Shown piece after piece: positions 26,753 through 37,426 of a stretch of 64,000 nucleotides of DNA. The notes beneath the pieces were generated by a model. The model made no database searches. It had not been told where the DNA came from and was given only the letters and a program-made list of their open reading frames with translations. The position numbers and the translations under genes are program-made. Position 1 is the first letter of the stretch. Each line of letters starts with the position of its first letter. Origin of the DNA: Crenobacter intestini (GTDB lineage: Bacteria; Pseudomonadota; Gammaproteobacteria; Burkholderiales; Chromobacteriaceae); contig NZ_STGJ01000003.1 of the NCBI RefSeq assembly GCF_004919095.1, positions 62,001 through 126,000 on the forward strand. Reading direction: 5' to 3'.

Positions 26753-27644
26753 CGGCGGCAAACTCTCGCCCTTCCTGAAGGGCGCGCTGGTGGTGGGCTT
26801 CCTGTTCCTGTACGTGCCCATCCTCAGCCTGATCGTCTATTCGTTCAACGCGTCCAAGCTGGTGACGGTGTGGGGCGGCTTCTCGCTACGCTGGTACGCG
26901 TCGCTGTTCGAGAACGAGCAGATCCTGTCGGCCGTGTGGCTGTCGATCCGCATCGCGTTCGCGGCGGCTGCGGCGGCCGTGGTACTGGGGACGGTCGCAG
27001 GTCTGGTGATGGCGCGCTTCAAGCGTTTCCCGGGCAGCACGCTGTTTGCAGGGATGATCACCGCGCCGATGGTGATGCCCGAGGTGATCACCGGCCTCTC
27101 GATGCTGCTCTTGTTCATCTCGCTGCAGCAGCTGATCGGCGTGCCGACCGAGCGCGGCTTCTTCACGATCTGGGTCGGCCACACCACCTTGTGCATGGCT
27201 TACGTCGCGGTGGTGGTGCGCTCGCGGTTGGTGGAAATGGACAAGAACCTGGAAGACGCGGCGATGGACCTGGGTGCCAGGCCCCTGAAGATCTTCTTTG
27301 TGATCACGCTGCCCCTGATCGCGCCGGCGATCGCGTCGGGCTTCCTGTTGTCGGTGACGCTGTCGCTGGACGACCTGGTGACCACCGCCTTCCTGTCCGG
27401 CCCCGGCTCGACCACCCTGCCGCAGGTGATCTTCTCCAAGGTGCGCCTGGGCCTGAACCCGGAGATCAACGCGCTGGCAACGATCACCGTGCTGGTGGTC
27501 GGCACCTTCGTCGTGCTCGCCAACTACTTCATGCTCAACGCGCAAAGAAAGCGCGACAGGGCAATCGCCGAGGCGATGCGCGCCGATGCGCCCAAATTGC
27601 CCGACGTACCGCTCGAAAGCCTGGGCCGCCCGGGGCGCGCGTAA
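26745..27644 (+). CDS. potI: Putrescine ABC transporter permease PotI
   Basis: A 299-residue permease partner of PotH. It has an N-terminal transmembrane segment with SLIVYSFNASKLVTVWGGFSLRWYA and the EAA-loop DAAMDLGARPLKIFFVITLPLI. The signature stretch SLDDLVTTAFLSGPGSTTLP is typical of PotC/PotI. A terminator follows, but puuB is next in the same direction. Confidence 0.94.
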   Translation: MHNGGKLSPFLKGALVVGFLFLYVPILSLIVYSFNASKLVTVWGGFSLRWYASLFENEQILSAVWLSIRIAFAAAAAAVVLGTVAGLVMARFKRFPGSTLFAGMITAPMVMPEVITGLSMLLLFISLQQLIGVPTERGFFTIWVGHTTLCMAYVAVVVRSRLVEMDKNLEDAAMDLGARPLKIFFVITLPLIAPAIASGFLLSVTLSLDDLVTTAFLSGPGSTTLPQVIFSKVRLGLNPEINALATITVLVVGTFVVLANYFMLNAQRKRDRAIAEAMRADAPKLPDVPLESLGRPGRA

Positions 27645-27655
27645 AGCCCAAAGCG

Positions 27656-27684
27656 CCCGCGCCGTCCAGGCGCGGGTGTTTTTC
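27656..27684 (+). terminator. Terminator after potI
   Basis: CCCGCGCC (27656-27663) pairs with GGCGCGGG (27669-27676), followed by TGTTTTTC. It may attenuate rather than fully block transcription into puuB. Confidence 0.85.
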
Positions 27685-27748
27685 TGGAGTCCTGCCATGA
27701 CTGTAATCCCCTGATCTACCCCTTTTTCAACCACCCGAAAGCACTCTT

Positions 27749-29038
27749 ATGCTCGAATTCACCCGCCAGCCGCACGCCCCGTCCTACTACGCCGCGACCG
27801 CCGTCCCCTGGGACGACCAGCCGCCGTTGGACGGCGCCGCGAGCGCGGACGTGTGCGTGGTCGGCGGTGGCCTCTCGGGTCTGTCGGCTGCGCTCGAGCT
27901 TGCCCGGCAGGGGATGTCGGTGGTCGTGCTGGAGGGTTCGAAAGTCGGCTGGGGCGCGTCCGGGCGCAATGGCGGGCAGGTGATCGCTGGCTACGCCTGC
28001 GACATCGACACCCTGGTCGACCAATTAGGGCAGGACACCGCCCGCGTGATGTGGGACATGACCGTCGAGGCGGTCGAGCTGATCGACAGCCGCGTGCGCG
28101 AATTCGGCATCGAGTGCGACTGGACGCGCGGCTTCTGCAACGCGGCGGTCAAGCCGCAGGCGATGGGCGAACTGGCCAAGTGGAAGGATACGCTGGAAAC
28201 CCATTACGGCTACACCGGCACCGAACTGTGGAACAAGGCGACGCTCGAAACCAAACTCTCAAGCGAGCGCTACCAGGGCGGTCTGTTCGACCCGCACTCG
28301 GGCCACCTGCACCCGCTCAACTACACGCTGGGCCTCGCCCGCGCCGCGCTCAAGCTTGGCGTGCGCATCTTTGAAGGCACCGCGGTCACCCGCGTCGAGC
28401 ACGGCGCGCGCCCGCGCGTGTTCACCGGGCACGGTCACGTCGACTGCGACCAGGTGGTGCTCGCGTGCAACAGCTACGTCGGCGGGCTCGCGCCGAAGCT
28501 CGACAAGCGCATCATGCCGGCCGGCACCTACGTGATCGCGACCGAGCCCCTGGGCGAGGCGAGGGCGCGCGCGCTGATCGCCAATAATATGGCGGTGTGC
28601 GACACCCAGTTCGTGCTCGACTACTACCGCCTGTCCGCCGACCACCGCCTGCTGTTCGGCGGCAAGGTCAGCTACTCGGGCAAGGAGCCGGCCAACCTGG
28701 CCGGCGCGATGCGCGAGGACATGCTCAGGGTGTTCCCGCAACTGGCCGACGTGAAGGTCGACTACGCGTGGGGCGGCTTCTGCGACATCACCATGAACCG
28801 CGCGCCGGATTTCGGCCGGCTATCAAACAACGTCTACTACCTGCAGGGCTTCTCCGGGCACGGCGTCAACATCACGCAGATCGCCGGCAAGGTCGTCGCC
28901 GAGGCGATTGCCGGCAGCGCGTCGCGCTTCGACTTGTTCACCCGCATCCGCCACCGCGACTTCCCGGGCGGGCGCCTGATGCGCACACCGGCCCTGGTGC
29001 TGGGCATGGCGTACTACCGGCTGCGCGACTACCTGTAA
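27749..29038 (+). CDS. puuB: Gamma-glutamylputrescine oxidoreductase (PuuB-type)
   Basis: A 429-residue FAD oxidoreductase (DAO fold). The dinucleotide motif VCVVGGGLSGLSAALELARQG and the PuuB/ordL hallmark GWGASGRNGGQVIAGY are present; the C-terminal GFSGHGVNITQIAGKVVAEAI closes the FAD site. PuuB oxidises gamma-glutamyl-putrescine to the aldehyde on the way to GABA. Its place behind potGHI supports putrescine use; puuA, puuC and puuD are not in the window. A related amine or amino-acid substrate cannot be excluded. Confidence 0.88.
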   Translation: MLEFTRQPHAPSYYAATAVPWDDQPPLDGAASADVCVVGGGLSGLSAALELARQGMSVVVLEGSKVGWGASGRNGGQVIAGYACDIDTLVDQLGQDTARVMWDMTVEAVELIDSRVREFGIECDWTRGFCNAAVKPQAMGELAKWKDTLETHYGYTGTELWNKATLETKLSSERYQGGLFDPHSGHLHPLNYTLGLARAALKLGVRIFEGTAVTRVEHGARPRVFTGHGHVDCDQVVLACNSYVGGLAPKLDKRIMPAGTYVIATEPLGEARARALIANNMAVCDTQFVLDYYRLSADHRLLFGGKVSYSGKEPANLAGAMREDMLRVFPQLADVKVDYAWGGFCDITMNRAPDFGRLSNNVYYLQGFSGHGVNITQIAGKVVAEAIAGSASRFDLFTRIRHRDFPGGRLMRTPALVLGMAYYRLRDYL

Positions 29039-29120
29039 CACGACGGCTGGCAATACTGCCGATCCGTCCTAAACCGTATGCATCGGGCCGGCGACGGCCC
29101 TTTGCATTGCGGGGGGACGG

Positions 29121-30329
29121 ATGGCAGCAATCCAGCAGGGCAGCGGCGTTGCCGGCGGCCTGATCGACCCGGCGCCGGCGCCGGTCCTGGCAGGGCCCTG
29201 TGGGCTGCGCTACGACTTCAACCTGGGCGCGCGGCTGAGCCTGCCGCCGGGCAACTGGCGGGTACGCCTGTCGGACGTCGCCACCCACAACACCCTGTTT
29301 GAGACCGCCATCGAAGGCGGTTTTGTTGCCAGCGGCAAGAAGTACTACGTGCCGTTCCGCGTCGAGGCGTGGCTGGATGGCGAGCCGGTGTTCGACCACA
29401 CCCTGTCGCTTTCCGGGCGCGAGGTGCTGGTGCAGTGCCCGGTCGGTACGCTGGGCGACGTGCTCGCCTGGTTCCCGTACGCCGACCGTTTCGCGCGCCA
29501 GCACGGCTGTCGGCTGTCCTGTTCGATGTCGCCGGCGCTGATTCCGCTGTTTGCCGGGTGCTACCCCGAGATCCGTTTCCTCGCGCCCGGCGAGGTCGAC
29601 CCGGGCGAGTTTTACGCGACCTACTACCTCGGCCTCTTCTTCGACGACGACGAAAGCGCGTGGCAGCCGGCAGACTTCAGGCTGGTGGGGCTCGCACGTA
29701 CCGCCGGCTACATCCTCGGCGTCGACCCGGCCGACACCCCCGCCCGCATCGACTGCCCGCCCGGGCGGCCGATCGCCGAGCCCTACGCGTGCATCGCCGT
29801 GCAGAGCACCACCCAGTGCAAGTACTGGAACAACCCGCAAGGCTGGCTTGAGGTGGTGCGCGCGCTCAAGGCACGCGGCCTGCGCGTACTGTGCATCGAC
29901 CAGAAGCCCTGCCACGGCCACGGCCTGACCTGGACGCAACTGCCCAACGGCGCCGAAGACTTCACCGGTGACGTGCCGCTGGCCGAGCGCGCGCGGCAGC
30001 TTATGCACGCCGAGCTGTTCGTCGGCCTCTCCAGCGGGCTGTCGTGGCTCGCGTGGTCGGTCGGCACGCCGGTGGTGCTGATCAGCGGCTTCACCCACCC
30101 GACCAACGAATTCTTCACCCCGTACCGGGTGTTCAACCCGCACGCCTGCAACAGTTGCTGGAACGACCCGCGCCACCGTTTCGACCACGCGGACTTCTTC
30201 TGGTGTCCGCGCCACCAGGGCAGCGAGCGGCAGTTCGAGTGCACGCGCCTGATCACCGCCGCCCAGGTGACCGACACCATCGCCCGCGTGCCAGCGCGTG
30301 CGCAGCCTGCCAGGGAAAATGACCGATGA
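29121..30329 (+). CDS. Autotransporter O-heptosyltransferase (TibC/Aah/BAHTCr family)
   Basis: A 402-residue cytoplasmic glycosyltransferase that moves heptose from ADP-heptose to Ser residues of autotransporter passengers before export. The N-terminal cap (about 1-85) precedes a GT-B core (VQCPVGTLGDVLAWFPYADRFARQ; VGLSSGLSWLAWSVGTPVVLISGFTHPTNEF). The iron-binding cysteines are C343, C346, C362 and C374: CxxC-x15-C-x11-C. The first three have the spacing known for the Fe site of TibC. The gene overlaps the autotransporter gene by ATGA (30326-30329), so enzyme and substrate are translated together. RBS is G-rich before ATG 29121. Confidence 0.93.
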   Translation: MAAIQQGSGVAGGLIDPAPAPVLAGPCGLRYDFNLGARLSLPPGNWRVRLSDVATHNTLFETAIEGGFVASGKKYYVPFRVEAWLDGEPVFDHTLSLSGREVLVQCPVGTLGDVLAWFPYADRFARQHGCRLSCSMSPALIPLFAGCYPEIRFLAPGEVDPGEFYATYYLGLFFDDDESAWQPADFRLVGLARTAGYILGVDPADTPARIDCPPGRPIAEPYACIAVQSTTQCKYWNNPQGWLEVVRALKARGLRVLCIDQKPCHGHGLTWTQLPNGAEDFTGDVPLAERARQLMHAELFVGLSSGLSWLAWSVGTPVVLISGFTHPTNEFFTPYRVFNPHACNSCWNDPRHRFDHADFFWCPRHQGSERQFECTRLITAAQVTDTIARVPARAQPARENDR

Positions 30330-33300
30330 AGTACCACCGCCAACGTCTGCGTTTCGGGCTGCGCCGCTTCGGCCGCGTGCCGGTCTGGTCACGCCTGCTG
30401 TGCCTGCTGCTGGGCTTGCCGCTGTCGTGGCCGGCGCTCGCCGGTACCGTCTCCGGCGTGGTCAGCGGCGGGCAGGTGGTGCAAGGTGCGACGCAGGATG
30501 TCGTCTCCGGTGGCGTGGCGATCCAGGTCGAGGTCGAGGGTACGCAGAACGTGTTGGCGGGCGGTTCCACCACCTCGACGACGTTGGTTTCCGGCGGCCA
30601 GCAGGTGGTGTCGTCCGGCGGCTACGCCAGTGCGACACAGGTGGTGAGCGGCACGCAGGACGTGCTGGCCGGCGGCGTGGCCAGCTCGACCAACGTGGGC
30701 GAGGCGGGGGCGCAGCGCGTTGCGGGCGAGGCGACCGGCACCGTCGTCAGCGGCGGCACCCAGGTGGTGCTCAGCGGCGGGGTGGTACGCAGCAATACCA
30801 TCGACGTGTTCGGTAGCCAGCAGGTCGACGGTGGCGGGGTGGCCATCGACACCACGCTCAATGGCGAGAGCGCGCAATTCCTGTTCTCCGGCAGCGTGGC
30901 CAGCAATACCACCCTCAACGCCAGCGACCAGGATATCGGTTCCGGCGCCCGGGCCGTCGGCACCACGGTCAATAGCGGCGGCATCCAGAATGTGCGGGGT
31001 CAGGCCAGCGCGGCCGTGGTGAATTCGGGCGGTGTGCAGAACGTGAGCGGCGGCGGCACCGCCACCTCGACGACGGTGAGCCTAAGTAGTCAGCAAGTGG
31101 TGTTTTTTGGAGGTGGCGTGGTGCTTACGACGCTTGCCGGCGGCACGCAGAGCATCCTGTCGAGCGGCGTCGCCACCTCGACAAGCCTGACTTCCGGCGG
31201 CCAGCAGGTGGTGTCGTCCGGCGGCAGCGCCAGCGCGACCCAGGTGTTGAGCGGCACGCAGAACGTACTGGCCGGCGGCGTGGTCGCCGCGACCAGCGTG
31301 GGCGACGCAGGGGTGCAGCGCGTGGCGGGTGAGGCGACGGACACCACCGTCAAGGGCGGAGCGCAAATTGTGTCGGGCGGAGGACGGGCCAGCGGCACGA
31401 CCTTCAACGGCGGCAGCCAGACTGTGGCGGCCGGCGGCACGGTCATCACCACGCAACTCAACAGCGGGGCCACGCAGACCGTTTCGTCGGGTGGCCTGGC
31501 CAGCAACTCGACCCTCAATGGGGGCAGCCAGACGGTGGTGGCTGGCGGCTCGGCCACGATCACCCAGCTCAACAGCGGCGCCACGCAGGCGGTTGCCGGC
31601 CAGGTGTCGAACACCACGGTGAACGACGGCAGCCAGACGGTTGGCAGCGGTGGAGTGGCAGGCAACACCTTGCTCAACGGCGGCAGCCAGACCGTCGCCG
31701 TGGGCGGTTCCGCCACCGGCACGACGGTGGGGAGCGGGACCGTGCAGAATATTGCCGGCACGGCGACCAGCAACACCGTCAATGGCGGGACGCAGACCGT
31801 GTCGGCCGGCGGCCTGGCCAGCGATTCGACCTTCAACGGCGGCAGCCAGACGGTGGTGGCGGGTGGCGCGGCGATCACCACGCAGCTCGATCGCGGTGCC
31901 ACGCAGGCGGTGGCCGGCCAGGTGTCGCGGACGACGGTGAACGAAGGCAGCCAGACCATCGCCAGCGGCGGCCAGGCGGTCGGCACCGTGCTCAATGGCG
32001 GCAGCCAGACGGTGGCCGCCGGTGGTTCCGCCAGCAACACCACGGTGGCGAGCGGAGCCGTACAGAACATCGCCGGCACGGCGACCAGCAGCACCCTCAA
32101 TGGCGGCTCGCAGACCGTATCGGCCGGCGCCCTGGCCAGCGGCACGAGACTCAACGGCGGTAGCCAGACGGTGGCGGCCGGCGGGTCGGCGATCACCACG
32201 CAGCTCTATGGCGGTGCCACGCAGTCGGTTGCCGGCCGGGTGGAAGGCACCACGCTGAACGACGGCAATCAGACGATTGCCAGCGGCGGCCAGGCGAGTA
32301 ATACCGAGGTGCTCAGCGGCAGCCAGATGGTGGCGGTCGGTGGCTTTGTCACCGATACCACGGTGTGGAGTGGCGGCGCACAGAACATCGCCGGCACGGC
32401 GACCCGCAACACCGTCAACGGCGGCTTGCAGAACGTCAGCGCGGGTGGATCGGCCACCTCGACGACGCTGACTTCGGGCGGCCAGCAGGTGGTGTCGTCC
32501 GGCGGGGTCGCCAGCGCGACGCAGGTGGTGAACGGCACGCAGAACGTCTCGGCCGGCGGCTCGGCGGCCCAGACCACGGTCGGCGTATCCGGCATCCAGA
32601 ACGTGCAGGGAATCGTCAGTGCGACCGTCGTCAACGGTGGCGCGCAGATCATGCTCTCTGGCGAGGCATTCGACACCACGGTCAATTCGGGCGGGTCGCA
32701 GTCGGTCGGCGGCGGGCAGGTGCTGAACACCACGCTCAACGGCGGCAGCAACCAGACCGTGCTCTCCGGCGGCCAGGCCAACCAGACCATCCTCAACGCG
32801 AGTTTCCAGAACATCCTCGCCGGCGGTAGCGCGCTGTTGACCGAAGTGAATAGCGGCAGCAACCAGACGGTGCAGGGCGTGGCCAACGCGACGGTGGTGC
32901 AGGCGGGCGGGCAGCAGTTTGTCAGCGCCGGCGGCAGCGCGGTGCTCACCACCGTCAACGGCGGCCTGCAGGACGTGTTCTCGGGCGGCTCGGCGACCAG
33001 CACCACGGTTTCTTCGGGCAGCCAGCGCGTGGAGGCGGGCGGGATCGCCACCTCGACCACGGTCAGCAGCGGTGGCGACCAAATCATTTACGGCAGCGCC
33101 AGCGCCAACCAGGTCAACGGCGGGCGCCAGTTCGTGTACGCCGGCGGTGTCGCCAGCGGCAACACCTTCACGGGCGGCAGCCAGCAGGTCAACAGCGGTG
33201 GGCTGGCCACCGGCAACACGCTGAGTTCGGCCAGCCAGTTTGTCGAGAGCGGCGGCGTCTCGCAGGACACCACCTTGCAGGGCGGCGGCCGCTTGACCGT

Positions 33301-35125
33301 GTTTGCCGGCGGCCTCGCCAGGGACGTGACGATAGAGACCGACAGCGCGGCGCAGGTAGCAGGCGGCACGCTGGAGAATGCGACGCTTGCCGGCAGCGGC
33401 AGCCTGTTGCGTCTCAATAGCGGCACGCTGGCCGGGCAGACCCGCATCACCGGCGACGACAACCAGCTGGCTTTGCTTGGCGGGCAAGCGAGCGGCAGCC
33501 TGTCGGTGGCCGGCAGCGGCAACCGGGTCGGCCTCGGCCAGGCCGACCTGTCGGCGTGGGGGCCGCTGACCGACAGTACGGGTGCCAACACGCTGGTGGT
33601 GCTCTCCGGCACCAGCGTGCGCGCGCAGACCGGCGCGGGCGTGGCCGGCGCGCTCGACTTGCGGAACTGGTCGGCGATCCGCGTCAACAGCGGCGGCACG
33701 CTGGGGTTGGCCGGCAACCTGACGCTCGCCTCCGGCGGCGCGCTCACCGTGTCCGGCACGCTCGCGGTGCCGCAGGCGGCCACCGTCAGCGGCAGCCTTG
33801 GCAACGCCGGGGTGCTCGCGCTGTCCGCGCCCCTGACGGTGACCGGCAACTACGCGGGCTCGGGCGGCGTGCTGCAGGACAGTGTATCGGCCGGCAGCAA
33901 AACAGCCACCTTGCTGATCGTGGACGGCGAGGGCAGCGGCACCACCCGCGTCGTCTTCGACAACGACGGCACGCCGGGCCAACTTGGCGAGAAGTTCGAG
34001 TTCGCCAGGGTCGCCTCGGGCAGTGCCAACTTCGTCGCCGCCAACCCGGTCGGCGCGAACAACCCTTACGACGTGCGCCTGAAGGGCAGCCCCTACGTAT
34101 GGCAGATGGTGCGCGCGGGCGACGAGTGGCTGCTCGAGTCGCCGGCCGCGCCGGTGACCCCGCCTATCCCCGAGCCACCTACCCCGGCGCCCGAGCCGTC
34201 CAAACCGCTCAAGCCCGCACGCCTGTTGCCGGAGATCCCCGCCTACGGCACCTTGCCCGCGGTGTCCGAGCAGATCGTGCGCGGCAACCTGATGTCGCTC
34301 GGGCAAAGGCTGGACACGGCGCCGGGTGTGTACCGCGACGTCTGGCTGAAGACCGACGGCTTCCATTTGCAGCAGGACGCGCGCTACGGCTTCTCGTTCG
34401 AGGGACACGGCGCTTCGCTGACCGCGGGCGCCGACCAGAACGGCGTGTGGCGGGAGAACGGGCGCTGGCGCGCCGGGGTATTTGCCGCGTGGAACCGCGG
34501 CTGGATCGACGTCAACGGCGAGGGCAAGGTGATCCCTTCGCGCGCCTCCTCGGACATCCACCTGGACAGCCTGCAGGCCGGCGTGTACGGCCAGCTCGAG
34601 AAGGACGGCTGGTTCGCGCGCGGCATCGCGCTGGGTGGGCGCGAACGGGCCAAGGTTTCGACCGAAGACCGCTACTTCAACACCCTGCACGCGACGATCT
34701 GGGCGCTGCACCTGGCGGCGGGCAAGGCATTCGAGCCGCGCGAGGGTTGGCGCGTGCTGCCACAGCTGAACGCGAGCTATACGCGCCTGGGGTGGGACCT
34801 GGTCGACGACAGCATCAAGGGCCGCTATCAGGACACCGCGCACTGGTACGGTGGCGCCGGCGTGCGCGTCGAGCACGCGCTCTCCAGCGAGGCGAAGGTG
34901 TGGCTGCGCCCCGGGGTAAGCCACCGCTTCGGGAACGATCCGGCGCTGGCGCTTACCGCCCCCGACGTCTACCTGCCGGCCGCGGGGCCGGCGACCACCT
35001 GGCAGTTGCAGGCAGGGCTCGCCAAGGACACCCGCTGGGGCGGCTGGTACGGCCTGGTCGGCGGCAGCTGGGGCAGCGGCCAGCAGCAGGCGCGGCTGGA
35101 GGCGGGCTGGCGCTGGCTGTGGTGA
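30326..35125 (+). CDS. AIDA-type autotransporter with strand-loop-strand repeats
   Basis: A 1599-residue autotransporter adhesin. An extended basic leader ends with LPLSWPALA (cleavage near residue 40). Residues about 45-1010 are some 50 imperfect 19-20-residue strand-loop-strand units (consensus GGSQTVAAGGSATNTTVNS), the Ser/Thr-rich type heptosylated in AIDA-I and TibA. Residues about 1010-1270 are a non-repeated beta-helix. A Pro-rich linker (PPIPEPPTPAPEPSKP) leads to a C-terminal beta-barrel (about 1320-1599) ending in WRWLW, the aromatic end needed for BAM insertion. Expected function: surface adhesion, aggregation or biofilm. Coupled to the heptosyltransferase gene by ATGA; a terminator follows. 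Repeats may vary in number. Confidence 0.94.
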   Translation: MKYHRQRLRFGLRRFGRVPVWSRLLCLLLGLPLSWPALAGTVSGVVSGGQVVQGATQDVVSGGVAIQVEVEGTQNVLAGGSTTSTTLVSGGQQVVSSGGYASATQVVSGTQDVLAGGVASSTNVGEAGAQRVAGEATGTVVSGGTQVVLSGGVVRSNTIDVFGSQQVDGGGVAIDTTLNGESAQFLFSGSVASNTTLNASDQDIGSGARAVGTTVNSGGIQNVRGQASAAVVNSGGVQNVSGGGTATSTTVSLSSQQVVFFGGGVVLTTLAGGTQSILSSGVATSTSLTSGGQQVVSSGGSASATQVLSGTQNVLAGGVVAATSVGDAGVQRVAGEATDTTVKGGAQIVSGGGRASGTTFNGGSQTVAAGGTVITTQLNSGATQTVSSGGLASNSTLNGGSQTVVAGGSATITQLNSGATQAVAGQVSNTTVNDGSQTVGSGGVAGNTLLNGGSQTVAVGGSATGTTVGSGTVQNIAGTATSNTVNGGTQTVSAGGLASDSTFNGGSQTVVAGGAAITTQLDRGATQAVAGQVSRTTVNEGSQTIASGGQAVGTVLNGGSQTVAAGGSASNTTVASGAVQNIAGTATSSTLNGGSQTVSAGALASGTRLNGGSQTVAAGGSAITTQLYGGATQSVAGRVEGTTLNDGNQTIASGGQASNTEVLSGSQMVAVGGFVTDTTVWSGGAQNIAGTATRNTVNGGLQNVSAGGSATSTTLTSGGQQVVSSGGVASATQVVNGTQNVSAGGSAAQTTVGVSGIQNVQGIVSATVVNGGAQIMLSGEAFDTTVNSGGSQSVGGGQVLNTTLNGGSNQTVLSGGQANQTILNASFQNILAGGSALLTEVNSGSNQTVQGVANATVVQAGGQQFVSAGGSAVLTTVNGGLQDVFSGGSATSTTVSSGSQRVEAGGIATSTTVSSGGDQIIYGSASANQVNGGRQFVYAGGVASGNTFTGGSQQVNSGGLATGNTLSSASQFVESGGVSQDTTLQGGGRLTVFAGGLARDVTIETDSAAQVAGGTLENATLAGSGSLLRLNSGTLAGQTRITGDDNQLALLGGQASGSLSVAGSGNRVGLGQADLSAWGPLTDSTGANTLVVLSGTSVRAQTGAGVAGALDLRNWSAIRVNSGGTLGLAGNLTLASGGALTVSGTLAVPQAATVSGSLGNAGVLALSAPLTVTGNYAGSGGVLQDSVSAGSKTATLLIVDGEGSGTTRVVFDNDGTPGQLGEKFEFARVASGSANFVAANPVGANNPYDVRLKGSPYVWQMVRAGDEWLLESPAAPVTPPIPEPPTPAPEPSKPLKPARLLPEIPAYGTLPAVSEQIVRGNLMSLGQRLDTAPGVYRDVWLKTDGFHLQQDARYGFSFEGHGASLTAGADQNGVWRENGRWRAGVFAAWNRGWIDVNGEGKVIPSRASSDIHLDSLQAGVYGQLEKDGWFARGIALGGRERAKVSTEDRYFNTLHATIWALHLAAGKAFEPREGWRVLPQLNASYTRLGWDLVDDSIKGRYQDTAHWYGGAGVRVEHALSSEAKVWLRPGVSHRFGNDPALALTAPDVYLPAAGPATTWQLQAGLAKDTRWGGWYGLVGGSWGSGQQQARLEAGWRWLW
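30593..32620 (+). repeat. Dispersed copies of a 50-residue block (GGQQVVSSGG)
   Basis: Copies begin near 30593, 31196 and 32477. Each encodes GGQQVVSSGG, then ASATQV, then GTQ.V.AGG. The shared run GTGGTGTCGTCCGGCGG is near-identical in the DNA, a sign of recent duplication or gene conversion inside the gene. Confidence 0.75.
31520..32473 (+). repeat. 318-bp higher-order tandem repeat, three copies
   Basis: Within the autotransporter gene the units beginning 31520, 31838 and 32156 are spaced exactly 318 bp (106 codons). Each starts with GGSQTV and contains GATQ.VAGQV/RV, QNIAGTAT and a GG.Q.VSAG block in the same order. It is a duplication of about five or six basic repeats. Confidence 0.8.
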
Positions 35126-35171
35126 ACGCGCAACAATCTTCGATCCGGGTGTAGAGGATTTTGAACGGCGA

Positions 35172-35196
35172 AAGGCGGGGTTTCCCCGCCTTTTCC
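35172..35196 (+). terminator. Terminator after the autotransporter gene
   Basis: AAGGCGGGG pairs with CCCCGCCTT around a TTT loop, followed by TTCC. Ends the heptosyltransferase-autotransporter operon. Confidence 0.8.
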
Positions 35197-35306
35197 TTGG
35201 TGGCCGCCGGTTGGTGTGCCGGCTACCTGACATGCTGTTCAATAATTTATACGGCCAATTTTTCGCGCTTGTCATCGCTGGCGTGCTTGCTAGAATCCGC
35301 GTCCGA

Positions 35307-35324
35307 CCACGCCGCAAGGCGTGG
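35307..35324 (+). promoter_or_regulatory. GNRA-capped hairpin in speA leader
   Basis: CCACGCC and GGCGTGG form a perfect 7-bp stem with a GCAA tetraloop. It lies at the start of the about 180-nt leader of speA. Stable GNRA hairpins occur in mRNA leaders as stabilisers or parts of switches; no known riboswitch class was recognised. Confidence 0.5.
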
Positions 35325-35502
35325 CGTGTTGCTCCGACATCCCAGGCCCACATCAAGCGATTGCGCCCGAAAGCCGCGCACTAAGGAGCGTTCCCTTCAT
35401 TTATCAATGCGGGGAGCCTCGTAGCGACGGGCGTGCCCGGGCGCCGGCCTGCGGCCGGCACTCCGGCGGTGTCCGCGTGCGGGTTCCCCTTGGGGCACAT
35501 CG

Positions 35503-37374
<1,872 letters not shown>

Positions 37375-37380
37375 GGGCAG

Positions 37381-37412
37381 GGCCCGCGCCCGGCTGATTG
37401 CCGGCGCGGGCC
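37381..37412. terminator. Terminator hairpin between speA and tadC
   Basis: GGCCCGCGCC plus CGGC pairs with GCCG plus GCGCGGGCC, a very stable GC stem between convergent genes. No long T-run on either side. Confidence 0.6.
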
Positions 37413-37426
37413 GGTCTGGGCGGGCT

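Larger units (their letters stand above)
35126..35502. other. Terminator and leader region before speA
   Basis: This 377-bp gap holds the autotransporter terminator, a short AT-rich promoter-like stretch (about 35230-35290), a GNRA-capped hairpin and a long GC-rich leader. An Arg-rich frame runs through the leader into the speA start. No protein gene was accepted. Confidence 0.55.

Noticed and set aside
30460-33350. Regular short repeats that could suggest a CRISPR array
   Set aside because: They are in-frame protein repeats of variable sequence; there are no constant repeats with unique spacers and no cas genes.
31082-35356. A 1400-codon minus-strand open frame opposite the autotransporter
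   Set aside because: It mirrors the repeats of the real gene and lacks any domain; the plus frame has signal, repeats and barrel in order.
35395-35500. Possible yybP-ykoY (manganese) riboswitch before speA because of a GGGGAG run
   Set aside because: The second conserved loop and overall three-way junction could not be traced; kept only as an unassigned leader.
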